From assembly GCA_016935735.1 (NCBI GenBank), contig JAFGQK010000048.1, forward strand, positions 1-51,995: DNA of 51,995 nt, given 5' to 3'. This document shows, piece by piece, positions 18,077-24,143 of this stretch. This DNA is from Spirochaetales bacterium (GTDB taxonomy: Bacteria > Spirochaetota > Spirochaetia > SZUA-6 > JAFGRV01). The translations under genes and the position numbers were made by a program. The notes below the pieces were generated by a model that saw only the letters and a list, made by a program, of their open reading frames with translations, made no database searches and was not told where the DNA came from. Each line of letters opens with the position of its first letter. The stretch's first letter is position 1.

Positions 18077-18259
18077 ATGATAGAACACAGTGTCAAATTC
18101 AAGCTAACCGAAGAAGAAACCGGAAGGTTAAACCAATACCTGGAATCCGGTGACGGTGCTGTAAAACATAAACTCGTCCGAAATGCGATTATTTTGTACC
18201 TGGATGTCCAGCAAAACAGGAAAAAAATAATCGATTTGGAAAATGATAATCTGCCGTGA
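18077..18259 (+). CDS. Small early phage protein, possible ribbon-helix-helix regulator
   Basis: This 60-aa protein is the first gene after the early promoter, with a strong AGGAGG ribosome site. The sequence VKFKLTEEETGRLNQYLE... followed by a basic helix HKLVRNAIILYLDVQ has the strand-helix-helix outline of Arc/MetJ-type DNA-binding proteins. Its position matches that of Cro in lambdoid phages, so it may be the lytic-side regulator of the switch. This is an inference from outline and position only. Confidence 0.65.
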   Translation: MIEHSVKFKLTEEETGRLNQYLESGDGAVKHKLVRNAIILYLDVQQNRKKIIDLENDNLP

Positions 18260-18290
18260 GGCAAAATAACCGGAAAAGGAGATAATAGTA

Positions 18291-18503
18291 ATGAATGAGT
18301 CTACTTCAAAGAATTTCCAGATTATTAAAAGTCCTCTTTTGACTGTCGAAGAGACTGCATCTATTCTAAATGTTTCCAAAGAAACTGTTTACAGGCTTAC
18401 GTCTTTAAAAGAAATCCCATATATCAGGATTAGAAACTGCCTGAGATACAGACTCTCTTCAATAGTGGACTACCTGGAAAAACAGGAAGTGAAGAATGCC
18501 TGA
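18291..18503 (+). CDS. Excisionase-family helix-turn-helix protein
   Basis: This 70-aa protein contains LLTVEETASILNVSKETVYRLTSLKEIPYIRIRNCLRYRLSSIVDYLEKQE, the MerR/Xis-type winged helix used by excisionases and small regulators, preceded by a 16-residue tail. It starts at ATG 18291 after AAGGAGA. It overlaps the next gene by 8 bases. It could be an excisionase for a lysogenic phage or a transcription factor. No integrase gene is adjacent or anywhere in this window, so the excisionase role is unproven. Confidence 0.75.
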   Translation: MNESTSKNFQIIKSPLLTVEETASILNVSKETVYRLTSLKEIPYIRIRNCLRYRLSSIVDYLEKQEVKNA

Positions 18504-18690
18504 AAACCGGGAAGTGAGGAAGAAGGCTGCTGCCCGGTTCTTAGGAACTGAAAAAACACCATTAATGGTGGATGATTTGAAAGATATCATATCTGGGATT
18601 TCGAATGCTGATAGTCATAAAAAGAATATAGAGGAGCGGGATATGCTCGAACAGCCGGCTTGTACAGGGGAAAAACAAAAGGCTTTATGA
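18496..18690 (+). CDS. Small hypothetical early phage protein
   Basis: This 64-aa protein, MPENREVRKKAAARFLGTEK..., is not recognised. It is basic at the N-terminus and acidic in the middle, and starts inside the preceding excisionase-type gene (8-base overlap), which supports translation by coupling. Its last codons lie within a large potential hairpin ending in a T-run. No function is proposed. Confidence 0.5.
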   Translation: MPENREVRKKAAARFLGTEKTPLMVDDLKDIISGISNADSHKKNIEERDMLEQPACTGEKQKAL

Positions 18691-18712
18691 GAGATTACCG
18701 CTCCTTTTTTTT
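18632..18712 (+). terminator. Candidate long-range terminator hairpin with T8
   Basis: AGGAGCGG (18632-18639) is complementary to CCGCTCCT (18698-18705), which runs directly into eight T (18705-18712). The 58-base loop holds further short complementarities (AGCCGG, GCTC pairs). It would end the first early transcript after the third small gene. The 5' arm lies inside that gene, so translation could control folding. Confidence 0.4.
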
Positions 18713-18838
18713 AATATTAATCGGAATGAAATTGACTTATGAAAACATAACCAGGGCGTTAAAAATTCTTGATTTTTCATATTTATAAACCCTGGAAGAT
18801 GTTTGTTTTATAAAACAGATAGTAAAGGAGTTTTCAGA

Positions 18839-19264
18839 ATGACAGATATAAACCATGTAATTTTAATAGGCAGGCTTACTGCAGATGCTGAACTCAAATA
18901 TACAAGTACGGGATACCCGGTATCCAAATTTTCTATAGCCGTAAATCGCAGAAAGAAAAACGGTGACCGGTGGGTAGATGAAGCCAATTTTTTCATTATC
19001 GTTCTCTGGGGGAAAATCGGTGAAAGCTTAAGTCAGTATTTAAGAAAAGGAACCAGGGTAGCTATAGACGGGGAATTGAAACAGAATCGCTGGGAAAAGG
19101 ACGGGCAGCCGAGAAGCCGTATTGAAATCATAACCAATTCAATACAGTTGCTTGGTGAAAGCAGGAAGAATCAAAATGGCGGGCAAAACAGTATTCCGCA
19201 GGTACAGAAAAATGATAACCGGGAATTCATGAAGGATGATTTTGAAGATGATATCCCTTTTTAA
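18839..19264 (+). CDS. ssb: Single-stranded DNA-binding protein
   Basis: The start is ATG 18839 (MTDINHVILIGRLTADAELK), with AAAGGAG seven bases upstream; an in-frame ATG at 18803 has no ribosome site. The 141-aa product has a canonical OB fold: NHVILIGRLT, SKFSIAVNR, DEANFFIIVLWGK, LRKGTRVAIDGELKQNRWEKDGQ and EIITNSIQLLG. The linker is Gln/Asn-rich and the C-terminal tip DFEDDIPF is the acidic tail that recruits replication and repair partners. This belongs to the phage replication and recombination set. Confidence 0.95.
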   Translation: MTDINHVILIGRLTADAELKYTSTGYPVSKFSIAVNRRKKNGDRWVDEANFFIIVLWGKIGESLSQYLRKGTRVAIDGELKQNRWEKDGQPRSRIEIITNSIQLLGESRKNQNGGQNSIPQVQKNDNREFMKDDFEDDIPF

Positions 19265-19289
19265 AATTACAGAACAGGAGTGAAAGTAA

Positions 19290-20021
19290 ATGAAAGAATT
19301 ACTTGTATTTGATTTTAAAGATAAAAAAATAAGAGCCCGTATTATCGATGGAGAACCCTGGTGGATAGCAACTGATATAACAGATATTCTCGGTATTGAT
19401 CATACCCAGACACGACGGATCGATGATGATGAAAAGGGGTTGTATATAATACAAACCCCCGGCGAACCTCAGAAAAGACTCTTTATCAATGAATCAGGAC
19501 TTTACTCGCTTATTTTATCGAGTAAAAAACCGGAAGCGAAATTTTTTAAAAGATGGGTCACCCATGAGGTTCTTCCTTCGATTCGGAAAACAGGGCAGTA
19601 TTCTGTCCAGGATAATGATGATGAAATCATCATGCTGGGATTCAAAAAAGCCCTTGAACGGGTAAAGCTTCTTAAAGATGAAAACAGTGTGCTGAAACCC
19701 AAAGCCGAGGTCCATGACCGGATATACGATGCCGAAGGGTTACATGCGATAAAAGAGGCGGCAGATATCCTCGGGATCGGAGAGAAAACTTTTTTTGCCC
19801 TGCTTAGAGATGAAGGCATACTTTTTTATTGTAAAACCGAAAAAAAAAAGATCAACCTGCCCAAAGCGGAATATATCAAATCCGGGTATTTTAAGGTGAA
19901 GGAAAAACCCTTTTCAGTAAACGGATCGGAATACCTGTATCCGCGGGTTTATGTTACAGGAAAAGGACTCACCTGGCTTACAAAAAAATTCGGCAGAAAA
20001 AATACTGAAAGGCCGGCATAA
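19290..20021 (+). CDS. Phage antirepressor, Bro-N plus KilAC domains
   Basis: This 243-aa protein has a Bro-N domain in residues 1-105 (FKDKKIRARIIDGEPWWIATDI, FINESGLYSLILSSKKPEAK, FKRWVTHEVLPSIRKTGQY). The KilAC-type C-terminal domain covers residues 135-240 (HDRIYDAEGLHAIKEAADILGIG, PRVYVTGKGLTWLTKKF). Such proteins bind DNA and can counteract CI-like repressors or regulate early genes. It is preceded by an AGGAG site and ends 11 bases before the converging RHH-type gene on the other strand. Confidence 0.88.
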   Translation: MKELLVFDFKDKKIRARIIDGEPWWIATDITDILGIDHTQTRRIDDDEKGLYIIQTPGEPQKRLFINESGLYSLILSSKKPEAKFFKRWVTHEVLPSIRKTGQYSVQDNDDEIIMLGFKKALERVKLLKDENSVLKPKAEVHDRIYDAEGLHAIKEAADILGIGEKTFFALLRDEGILFYCKTEKKKINLPKAEYIKSGYFKVKEKPFSVNGSEYLYPRVYVTGKGLTWLTKKFGRKNTERPA

Positions 20022-20032
20022 TGAAAAAAGTA

Positions 20033-20362
20033 TTACCTCGACGTCTGTTTCCACCGGTCATATTCGGCGACTGCGTTTTCCAGGTTTTTAAGGAACTCTT
20101 TCCGGTCCTTTTCAGGCATTTTTTCAAGGTCTTCGAAGTCAGCCTCTGCATGTTTATGCCAGCTGTATTTTGTAAGGTCAATATCATATTTTCCCGTAAG
20201 CTTATGATGCAATGCCTCAATAACGAGATCCACGACCTTCATATTATAGGAAAGTCTGCAATGCCAGGCCATTTCATCGAGTATTTTCTGGAGAGTTTCA
20301 GGCATTCTGAGACCGTACCGATGAAGATTCACCTTATCTTTATTATTTTCATTGTGCTCCAT
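20033..20362 (-). CDS. Ribbon-helix-helix (Arc-like) regulator on the minus strand
   Basis: The start is ATG 20362 (MEHNENNKDKVNLHRYGLRM). The frame stays open further upstream, but this ATG sits six bases after a minus-strand -10 hexamer, so longer forms would not be transcribed from that promoter. The 109-aa product has a strand NLHRYGLRMPETL, helix QKILDEMAWHC and N-terminal-capped helix YNMKVVDLVIEALHH, the Arc/MetJ pattern. The C-terminal half is charged and of unknown role. It is the only minus-strand gene in the phage early block besides the repressor, and two palindromic operators sit at its promoter and at the divergent promoter. It probably represses both itself and the rightward gene. 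Confidence 0.72.
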   Translation of the reverse strand: MEHNENNKDKVNLHRYGLRMPETLQKILDEMAWHCRLSYNMKVVDLVIEALHHKLTGKYDIDLTKYSWHKHAEADFEDLEKMPEKDRKEFLKNLENAVAEYDRWKQTSR

Positions 20363-20447
20363 GTACAAAGTGTACAAAAAAATCAAAAAAATGTCAAGAA
20401 AAGCTGGACATTTTTTATTGAATTGATTATTATGTGCATGATGCACA
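20362..20447. promoter_or_regulatory. Back-to-back divergent promoters with matching palindromic operators
   Basis: Minus strand: TTGACA (20397-20392), 17-base spacer, TACACT (20374-20369), with the regulator ATG six bases later, so the transcript should be leaderless. Plus strand: TGGACA (20405-20410), 17-base spacer, TATTAT (20428-20433). TGTACA-AAG-TGTACA (20362-20376) covers the minus -10 and start. TGTGCA-TGA-TGCACA (20433-20447) begins at the last base of the plus -10. The two share a 6-3-6 layout and the consensus TGTRCA-N3-TGYACA, which suggests one dimeric repressor acting on both. Confidence 0.7.
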
Positions 20448-20479
20448 ATAAAATCAAAGTGCAGGATAAGGAGAACGGT

Positions 20480-20875
20480 ATGGGAACACATAGTGTTACA
20501 AGGTTTTATGACGAGGACAAAAAGTTTGTTTTTGCCTTTTATAAACAATTCGATGGCTACCCGGAAGAACACGGCAGGAAACTGCATGAACTTCTTTATA
20601 AAAAGACTGCAGGAAATACAAAACGAAAAAAGACGAAATTCGGGTATAACACAATTCAAAATCTTTCCCAGGACATTTTTAACAGTTTCCGGAAAGATTA
20701 TCCGGGAGAATGCTGTGAAACAGATGAGGATAACTATAACATAGAATACTACTATGATATCCAGGTAAAAGATAAAAGACTCTATATAACCATTACTCAG
20801 TGGTATACACCACTATATCACGGTTTGTTAGATGAAATGCCGGTAGAAGATAAAGGGCAGGATGTAAATGAGTAA
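20480..20875 (+). CDS. Hypothetical phage protein
   Basis: The start is ATG 20480 (MGTHSVTRFYDEDKKFVFAFYKQ...), after AAGGAGAACGGT. The 131-aa product has an N-terminal alpha-beta region with YPEEHGRKLHELL and a C-terminal beta-rich part (YNIEYYYDIQVKDKRLYITITQW). Similar short proteins are found in many phage early regions, with unknown role. The gene is controlled by the plus-strand promoter of the divergent operator region. Confidence 0.7.
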   Translation: MGTHSVTRFYDEDKKFVFAFYKQFDGYPEEHGRKLHELLYKKTAGNTKRKKTKFGYNTIQNLSQDIFNSFRKDYPGECCETDEDNYNIEYYYDIQVKDKRLYITITQWYTPLYHGLLDEMPVEDKGQDVNE

Positions 20876-20891
20876 TGAGGAGAATGACAAT

Positions 20892-21038
20892 ATGAAAACT
20901 TTTAAAACATATGCAGAAATGAGAAACTATTTCGGAAATTGTGCCAACATCGAGTTAACAGACTCAACAGAAAATATTTACATGGTTTACGGACCTTTTA
21001 CAAAAGAACAAAAAGTAAAGGTCCGGAGTTTGAATTGA
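20892..21038 (+). CDS. Very small hypothetical phage protein (48 aa)
   Basis: ATG 20892 has an excellent GAGGAGA site eight bases upstream. The product begins MKTFKTYAEMRNYFGN and ends VKVRSLN. A second in-frame ATG at 20868, overlapping the previous gene, would add eight residues, but it has a weaker site. Sequence pattern (KTYAEMRNYFGNC, YMVYGPFTKEQ) suggests a small alpha-beta domain. No family is recognised. It lies within the plus-strand early operon just before a structured RNA leader. Confidence 0.65.
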   Translation: MKTFKTYAEMRNYFGNCANIELTDSTENIYMVYGPFTKEQKVKVRSLN

Positions 21039-21104
21039 AAGGAGGTGAAAAGATTGCATAAAGGAGAGGATGACTTCTTAAGCTACACAGGGCAGATTCA
21101 AAAG

Positions 21105-21170
21105 TCGTTCTCCAGGGGCGGGTGTTGTGCCCTGTCATTGCCTTCACCTGCCCTTTATTTAAAATGTACC
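21105..21170 (+). promoter_or_regulatory. Structured RNA leader element A, upstream of the DUF932 gene
   Basis: AGGGGCGGGTG (21114-21124) pairs with CACCTGCCCTT (21145-21155), an 11-bp stem with two G-U pairs and a 20-base loop; ATTTAAAATG follows. A competing pairing CAGGGGC with GCCCTG inside the loop is possible. The element closely matches element B at 22272 (shared CGTTC-CCAGGGGC, GGTGT, CACCTGC, CCCTT, ATTTAAA), with a G/A difference in the 5' arm that keeps pairing. This indicates a conserved RNA structure. It lies 57 bases before the DUF932 start codon. Confidence 0.55.
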
Positions 21171-21211
21171 GCTTATACAGCGGGAAGAATATTTATTGAA
21201 AGGAGAACGAT

Positions 21212-22252
21212 ATGGAAGGAAATTTCAAGAGTTTGACGGAACTCTGTCAGGAGATAGAACGGCAGGAAAAGAGTAAAAATGATTTTTTACTTTCTACCGC
21301 CGGTCTTTCGATGCAGGAAGATAAACACCTGGTAATAGATACTCCTGACAAACCGGAAGTCTATGAGTTAAATACCATAACTCACAGACAGATTGCAGAC
21401 AGGCTGGGAATACCCCGCAAGTATTACACTAAGATGCTTGATATTCCGGGCTTGAGGACAAAAAATGTAAATGCCTGGTTTAAAGCAAATCCTGAAACGC
21501 GCCTGGTCCGGACGCTGGATAATAAAGCACGGGCTTTTTTATCTGACCGGTACAAACCTATAGACCACTACTTTATAATGAGCGCTTTTCTGCCTGTCTT
21601 AAAAGAACACGGCAACCTGAAGGTTCAGAGTCAGGCATTAACGGATGCGAAAATGTACCTGCAGATTACATTCCCAAACCTAGAGGGAGAGGTAAAGGTG
21701 GGAGATGTGGTAAGGGCCGGAATCGTACTGACCAACTCTGAAGTCGGATGCGGGGCTGTGGACATAAAAGAAATGATCTGGCGGCTTAAATGTAAGAACG
21801 GGATGATAGGAAGTTCGATCCTTAACAAATATCATGTGGGAAGAAGGGCAGGAGAAAACATAGAGGATTATGATATTTTTAAAGACGATACGATTCAAGC
21901 AGAACTTGAAAGCTTCCGGTTAAGAGTCAGGGATGTTATTGCCCATGCATTATCAGAGATTACCTTTAAACAGAAACTGGGTAAATTACAGCGGGCGTTG
22001 GGAGATAAAATAGAAGCGCCGGTAAAGACAGTGGAGAATGTGACGAAGCGGTTTGGATTTTTAGAACGGGAACAGGAAAAAATCCTGGTTAATCTTACAA
22101 CCGGCGGAGAGATGAACAGGTGGGGGCTTGCAAACAGCATCACATCACTTGCCCACGATATCGAGAGTCCCGACCGGCAATATGATATAGAAAAATGTGG
22201 AAATGATATTATTGAATTAAAACCTTCGGAATGGGAGGAATTAAGTGCGTAA
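21212..22252 (+). CDS. DUF932 phage/plasmid protein
   Basis: This 346-aa protein matches DUF932 proteins of phages and plasmids: ITHRQIADRLGIPRKYYTKML, KANPETRLVRTLDNKARAFLSDRYKPIDHYF, VKVGDVVRAGIVLTNSEVGCGAVDI and a C-terminal helical part. The family is widespread on mobile elements; its molecular role is not established. The start ATG 21212 follows AAAGGAGAACG. It sits between two related RNA leader elements (A before, B after) in the recombination and replication operon. Confidence 0.85.
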   Translation: MEGNFKSLTELCQEIERQEKSKNDFLLSTAGLSMQEDKHLVIDTPDKPEVYELNTITHRQIADRLGIPRKYYTKMLDIPGLRTKNVNAWFKANPETRLVRTLDNKARAFLSDRYKPIDHYFIMSAFLPVLKEHGNLKVQSQALTDAKMYLQITFPNLEGEVKVGDVVRAGIVLTNSEVGCGAVDIKEMIWRLKCKNGMIGSSILNKYHVGRRAGENIEDYDIFKDDTIQAELESFRLRVRDVIAHALSEITFKQKLGKLQRALGDKIEAPVKTVENVTKRFGFLEREQEKILVNLTTGGEMNRWGLANSITSLAHDIESPDRQYDIEKCGNDIIELKPSEWEELSA

Positions 22253-22271
22253 AACGATTCTTGACCGGGTC

Positions 22272-22336
22272 GTTCCCCAGGGGCAGGTGTCATGCTTTGG
22301 CTGGCTTACACCTGCTCCCTTACCCCTTCATTTAAA
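22272..22336 (+). promoter_or_regulatory. Structured RNA leader element B, after the DUF932 gene
   Basis: GGGGCAGGTGT (22280-22290) pairs with ACACCTGCTCC (22308-22318), an 11-bp stem with one G-U pair and a 17-base loop; CCCTT and ATTTAAACATG follow. It shares sequence and structure with element A. It lies in the 176-base gap before the 76-aa gene at 22429, about 110 bases from its start. Confidence 0.55.
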
Positions 22337-22428
22337 CATGAAGTTTTTAGATGGAGAACGACTGTGCCTATCATAATCCATATTATCAATAAAATCAAGC
22401 TTACAGACTCAAAGAAAGGAGAACCGGC

Positions 22429-22659
22429 ATGGTTTTGTATAAAGATAATCTGCTGGCAAACAAGATCGAAATTCCGGATCATGAGATGGCCGGGAGATTC
22501 TTCAGCAGCAAATTCTTTACTAACTGGCAGGATGGTCTGCCGTTATCCAGGGTATTACCTGCTTTTATTATGAATGAATATAACGCCACATATGATTTTG
22601 AAGATTATATGAAGCTGGAAAACACCATAAGAAACGGATGTAAAGCAGTACAAAGCTAA
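22429..22659 (+). CDS. Small hypothetical phage protein
   Basis: This 76-aa protein (MVLYKDNLLANKIEIPDHEM...) starts at ATG 22429 after AAAGGAGAACCGGC. The last half, LPAFIMNEYNATYDFEDYMKLENTIRNG, looks helical and acidic. No family is recognised. It lies between RNA element B and a perfect 14-bp hairpin. A longer frame in another register over the same DNA lacks a ribosome site and is ignored. Confidence 0.65.
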   Translation: MVLYKDNLLANKIEIPDHEMAGRFFSSKFFTNWQDGLPLSRVLPAFIMNEYNATYDFEDYMKLENTIRNGCKAVQS

Positions 22660-22669
22660 CAGACGGATG

Positions 22670-22703
22670 CAGAATGAAAACATGAAGGTATGTTTTCATT
22701 CTG
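22670..22703 (+). repeat. Perfect 14-bp stem, 6-base loop hairpin
   Basis: CAGAATGAAAACAT (22670-22683) and ATGTTTTCATTCTG (22690-22703) are exact reverse complements around a GAAGGT loop. No T-run follows, so this is not a standard intrinsic terminator. It lies 10 bases after the stop of the 76-aa gene and 16 bases before RNA element C. It could be an RNase-processing or stability hairpin. Confidence 0.6.
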
Positions 22704-22719
22704 TATCCTCAAAAGTTTA

Positions 22720-22759
22720 GCCGGGGAGATACCTTCCGGGCGTCGCCTGCCTCCCCGGT
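22720..22759 (+). promoter_or_regulatory. Structured RNA leader element C
   Basis: GCCGGGGAG (22720-22728) pairs with CTCCCCGGT (22751-22759), a 9-bp stem closed by one G-U pair, with a 22-base loop that contains a smaller GGCG/CGCC pairing. CACCCTTATTTAAGG follows, resembling the tails of elements A and B (CCCTT, ATTTAA). It stands 35 bases before the ATG at 22795. It is a less similar third copy of the same kind of leader. Confidence 0.45.
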
Positions 22760-22794
22760 CAGTTAAAAATCACCCTTATTTAAGGAGGATTCGA

Positions 22795-23931
22795 ATGAGT
22801 AATTTACCTGTAGTTGTACAGAATGCAGTACAACAGCAAGCCATTAACCCTGATACGGTTAATATCATACTTCCGACCCAGACCTTTGGCGATTTAATCG
22901 GGAAATATGAAAAACTGTCATTAGAGGTTGTGAAAATCAATCCTGATCCGGAAGATGGCGAGGTATTTGAAATCAAAAAGGGTAAAAAGAGTTTCGGCAA
23001 GGTGGCCCTTCAAAAGATAGCAAATGCCCTTGGAATTATATGGGACCCTGACCATACGGGAATTATTGAATCCACCTCAACAAAATCCCGTGCCCGTGCC
23101 ACCGGTGCCATGAGAAAACCGAATGGTGAATGGATTGCACTTACAGAAGAGAAAACCGTGGATCTGGATGCAATCGAAGAAGAGCAGCAAATCAAGTTTG
23201 AAGAGGATGCGGAAAAAGGAAAAATTACAGGATGGAAGACAAAACCATCAGGGAAAAAATATCCTGAAAGAGTACCCTGGAAAAGTGAAGAAGAAAAACG
23301 GAACTGGATAAACCGGGAAGTTAGGAAAGCGGTCTTATCCTATAAAAAGTTCAAAGATGAACGTGCCATGACCGGGGCAAAGGAACGTGTAATAAAGGCG
23401 TTAGTTGCAATTAAAGCCACCTACACGGATAAAGAATTATCAAAACCGTTTGCTTTCCCCAGGGTAATTCTTGATGCCTCAAAAATGCTTGAAAATCCGG
23501 AGACGCAGAAAGCAGCGATCGGGAGAATGGTAGGCAGTGTTTCTGCAATCTTCGGTGAGTCAATAATACCTGAAATAAAGAATGTTACCGGTCAAAGCAG
23601 AACAGATACTGCCATGATTGAAGCACCGGAAGAAACACAGGAAGAGGAAACTATCCCGGCAGAATCAATGGAAGCCCCGGATGAATTCCGGGATGAAGAG
23701 GATTTTATCGATGATATTCCCTGGGATGAACCGAAGGAATCAATCTTAAAACGGGGTCTTAAAAACTATCTGGATGATACCCGCCTTCCCGAAGAAGCAT
23801 ATAACAGAATACATGAACTTATAAACAATCCCCATGCAACGGAACAGGAATTACAGAAACTGACTGACAGGATAGTAAATTACCTGGAACGTTTTGAACA
23901 GAGACAAAAAGCTAAGAAGGTAAAAGTATGA
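22795..23931 (+). CDS. Phage recombination-region protein of unknown family
   Basis: The start is ATG 22795 (MSNLPVVVQNAVQQQA) after TAAGGAGG; the frame is open further upstream through RNA element C, but without a ribosome site. The 378-aa product has an N-terminal region (PTQTFGDLIGKYEKLSLEVV, ALQKIANALGI), a basic middle part with KTKPSGKKYPERVPW and NREVRKAVLSYKKFKDERAMTGAKERVIKALVAIKATY, and an acidic low-complexity C-terminal linker before a helical tail. Position just before the Mre11-Rad50 gene suggests a DNA repair or recombination (RecT-like annealing) role. I do not recognise a specific family, so this is a guess from context. Confidence 0.65.
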   Translation: MSNLPVVVQNAVQQQAINPDTVNIILPTQTFGDLIGKYEKLSLEVVKINPDPEDGEVFEIKKGKKSFGKVALQKIANALGIIWDPDHTGIIESTSTKSRARATGAMRKPNGEWIALTEEKTVDLDAIEEEQQIKFEEDAEKGKITGWKTKPSGKKYPERVPWKSEEEKRNWINREVRKAVLSYKKFKDERAMTGAKERVIKALVAIKATYTDKELSKPFAFPRVILDASKMLENPETQKAAIGRMVGSVSAIFGESIIPEIKNVTGQSRTDTAMIEAPEETQEEETIPAESMEAPDEFRDEEDFIDDIPWDEPKESILKRGLKNYLDDTRLPEEAYNRIHELINNPHATEQELQKLTDRIVNYLERFEQRQKAKKVKV

Positions 23932-24143
23932 GATTGGAGAGAGCTAAAGAATTATATCACAAACTCAAACCTTTTCTATCCAAATTTAATCCCGAAAACA
24001 GATCCTCCGGATGGGCATGGATACCTGAAGATAAGTTCAGGGAACTGAATATACATCCGGGTCACAGACCTGCTTTCGAGGAATTCCTGAACCACTATGG
24101 AATAAAAATCGACTGGTATGAGGAGGCGGAAGCGTATGTCTAA
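23928..24143 (+). CDS. Small hypothetical phage protein
   Basis: This 71-aa protein (MRLERAKELYHKLKPFLSKF...) starts in an ATGA overlap with the preceding stop and ends 8 bases inside the next gene. It contains SSGWAWIPEDKFRELNIHP and a C-terminal helix that ends in EEAEAYV. Coupled on both sides, it is part of the recombination operon. No function is recognised. Confidence 0.65.
   Translation: MRLERAKELYHKLKPFLSKFNPENRSSGWAWIPEDKFRELNIHPGHRPAFEEFLNHYGIKIDWYEEAEAYV

Noticed and set aside
20021-20479. A long upstream extension of the 131-aa gene
   Set aside because: The extension is the antisense of the RHH-like gene and the operator region; the proper start is ATG 20480 with AAGGAG.
21045-21236. 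A 63-codon frame with a GGAGG box and a GTG or TTG start before the DUF932 gene
   Set aside because: It runs through RNA element A, ends inside the DUF932 gene, and its product has no plausible fold or match. The conserved pairing explains the sequence better than coding. It may still be a leader peptide.
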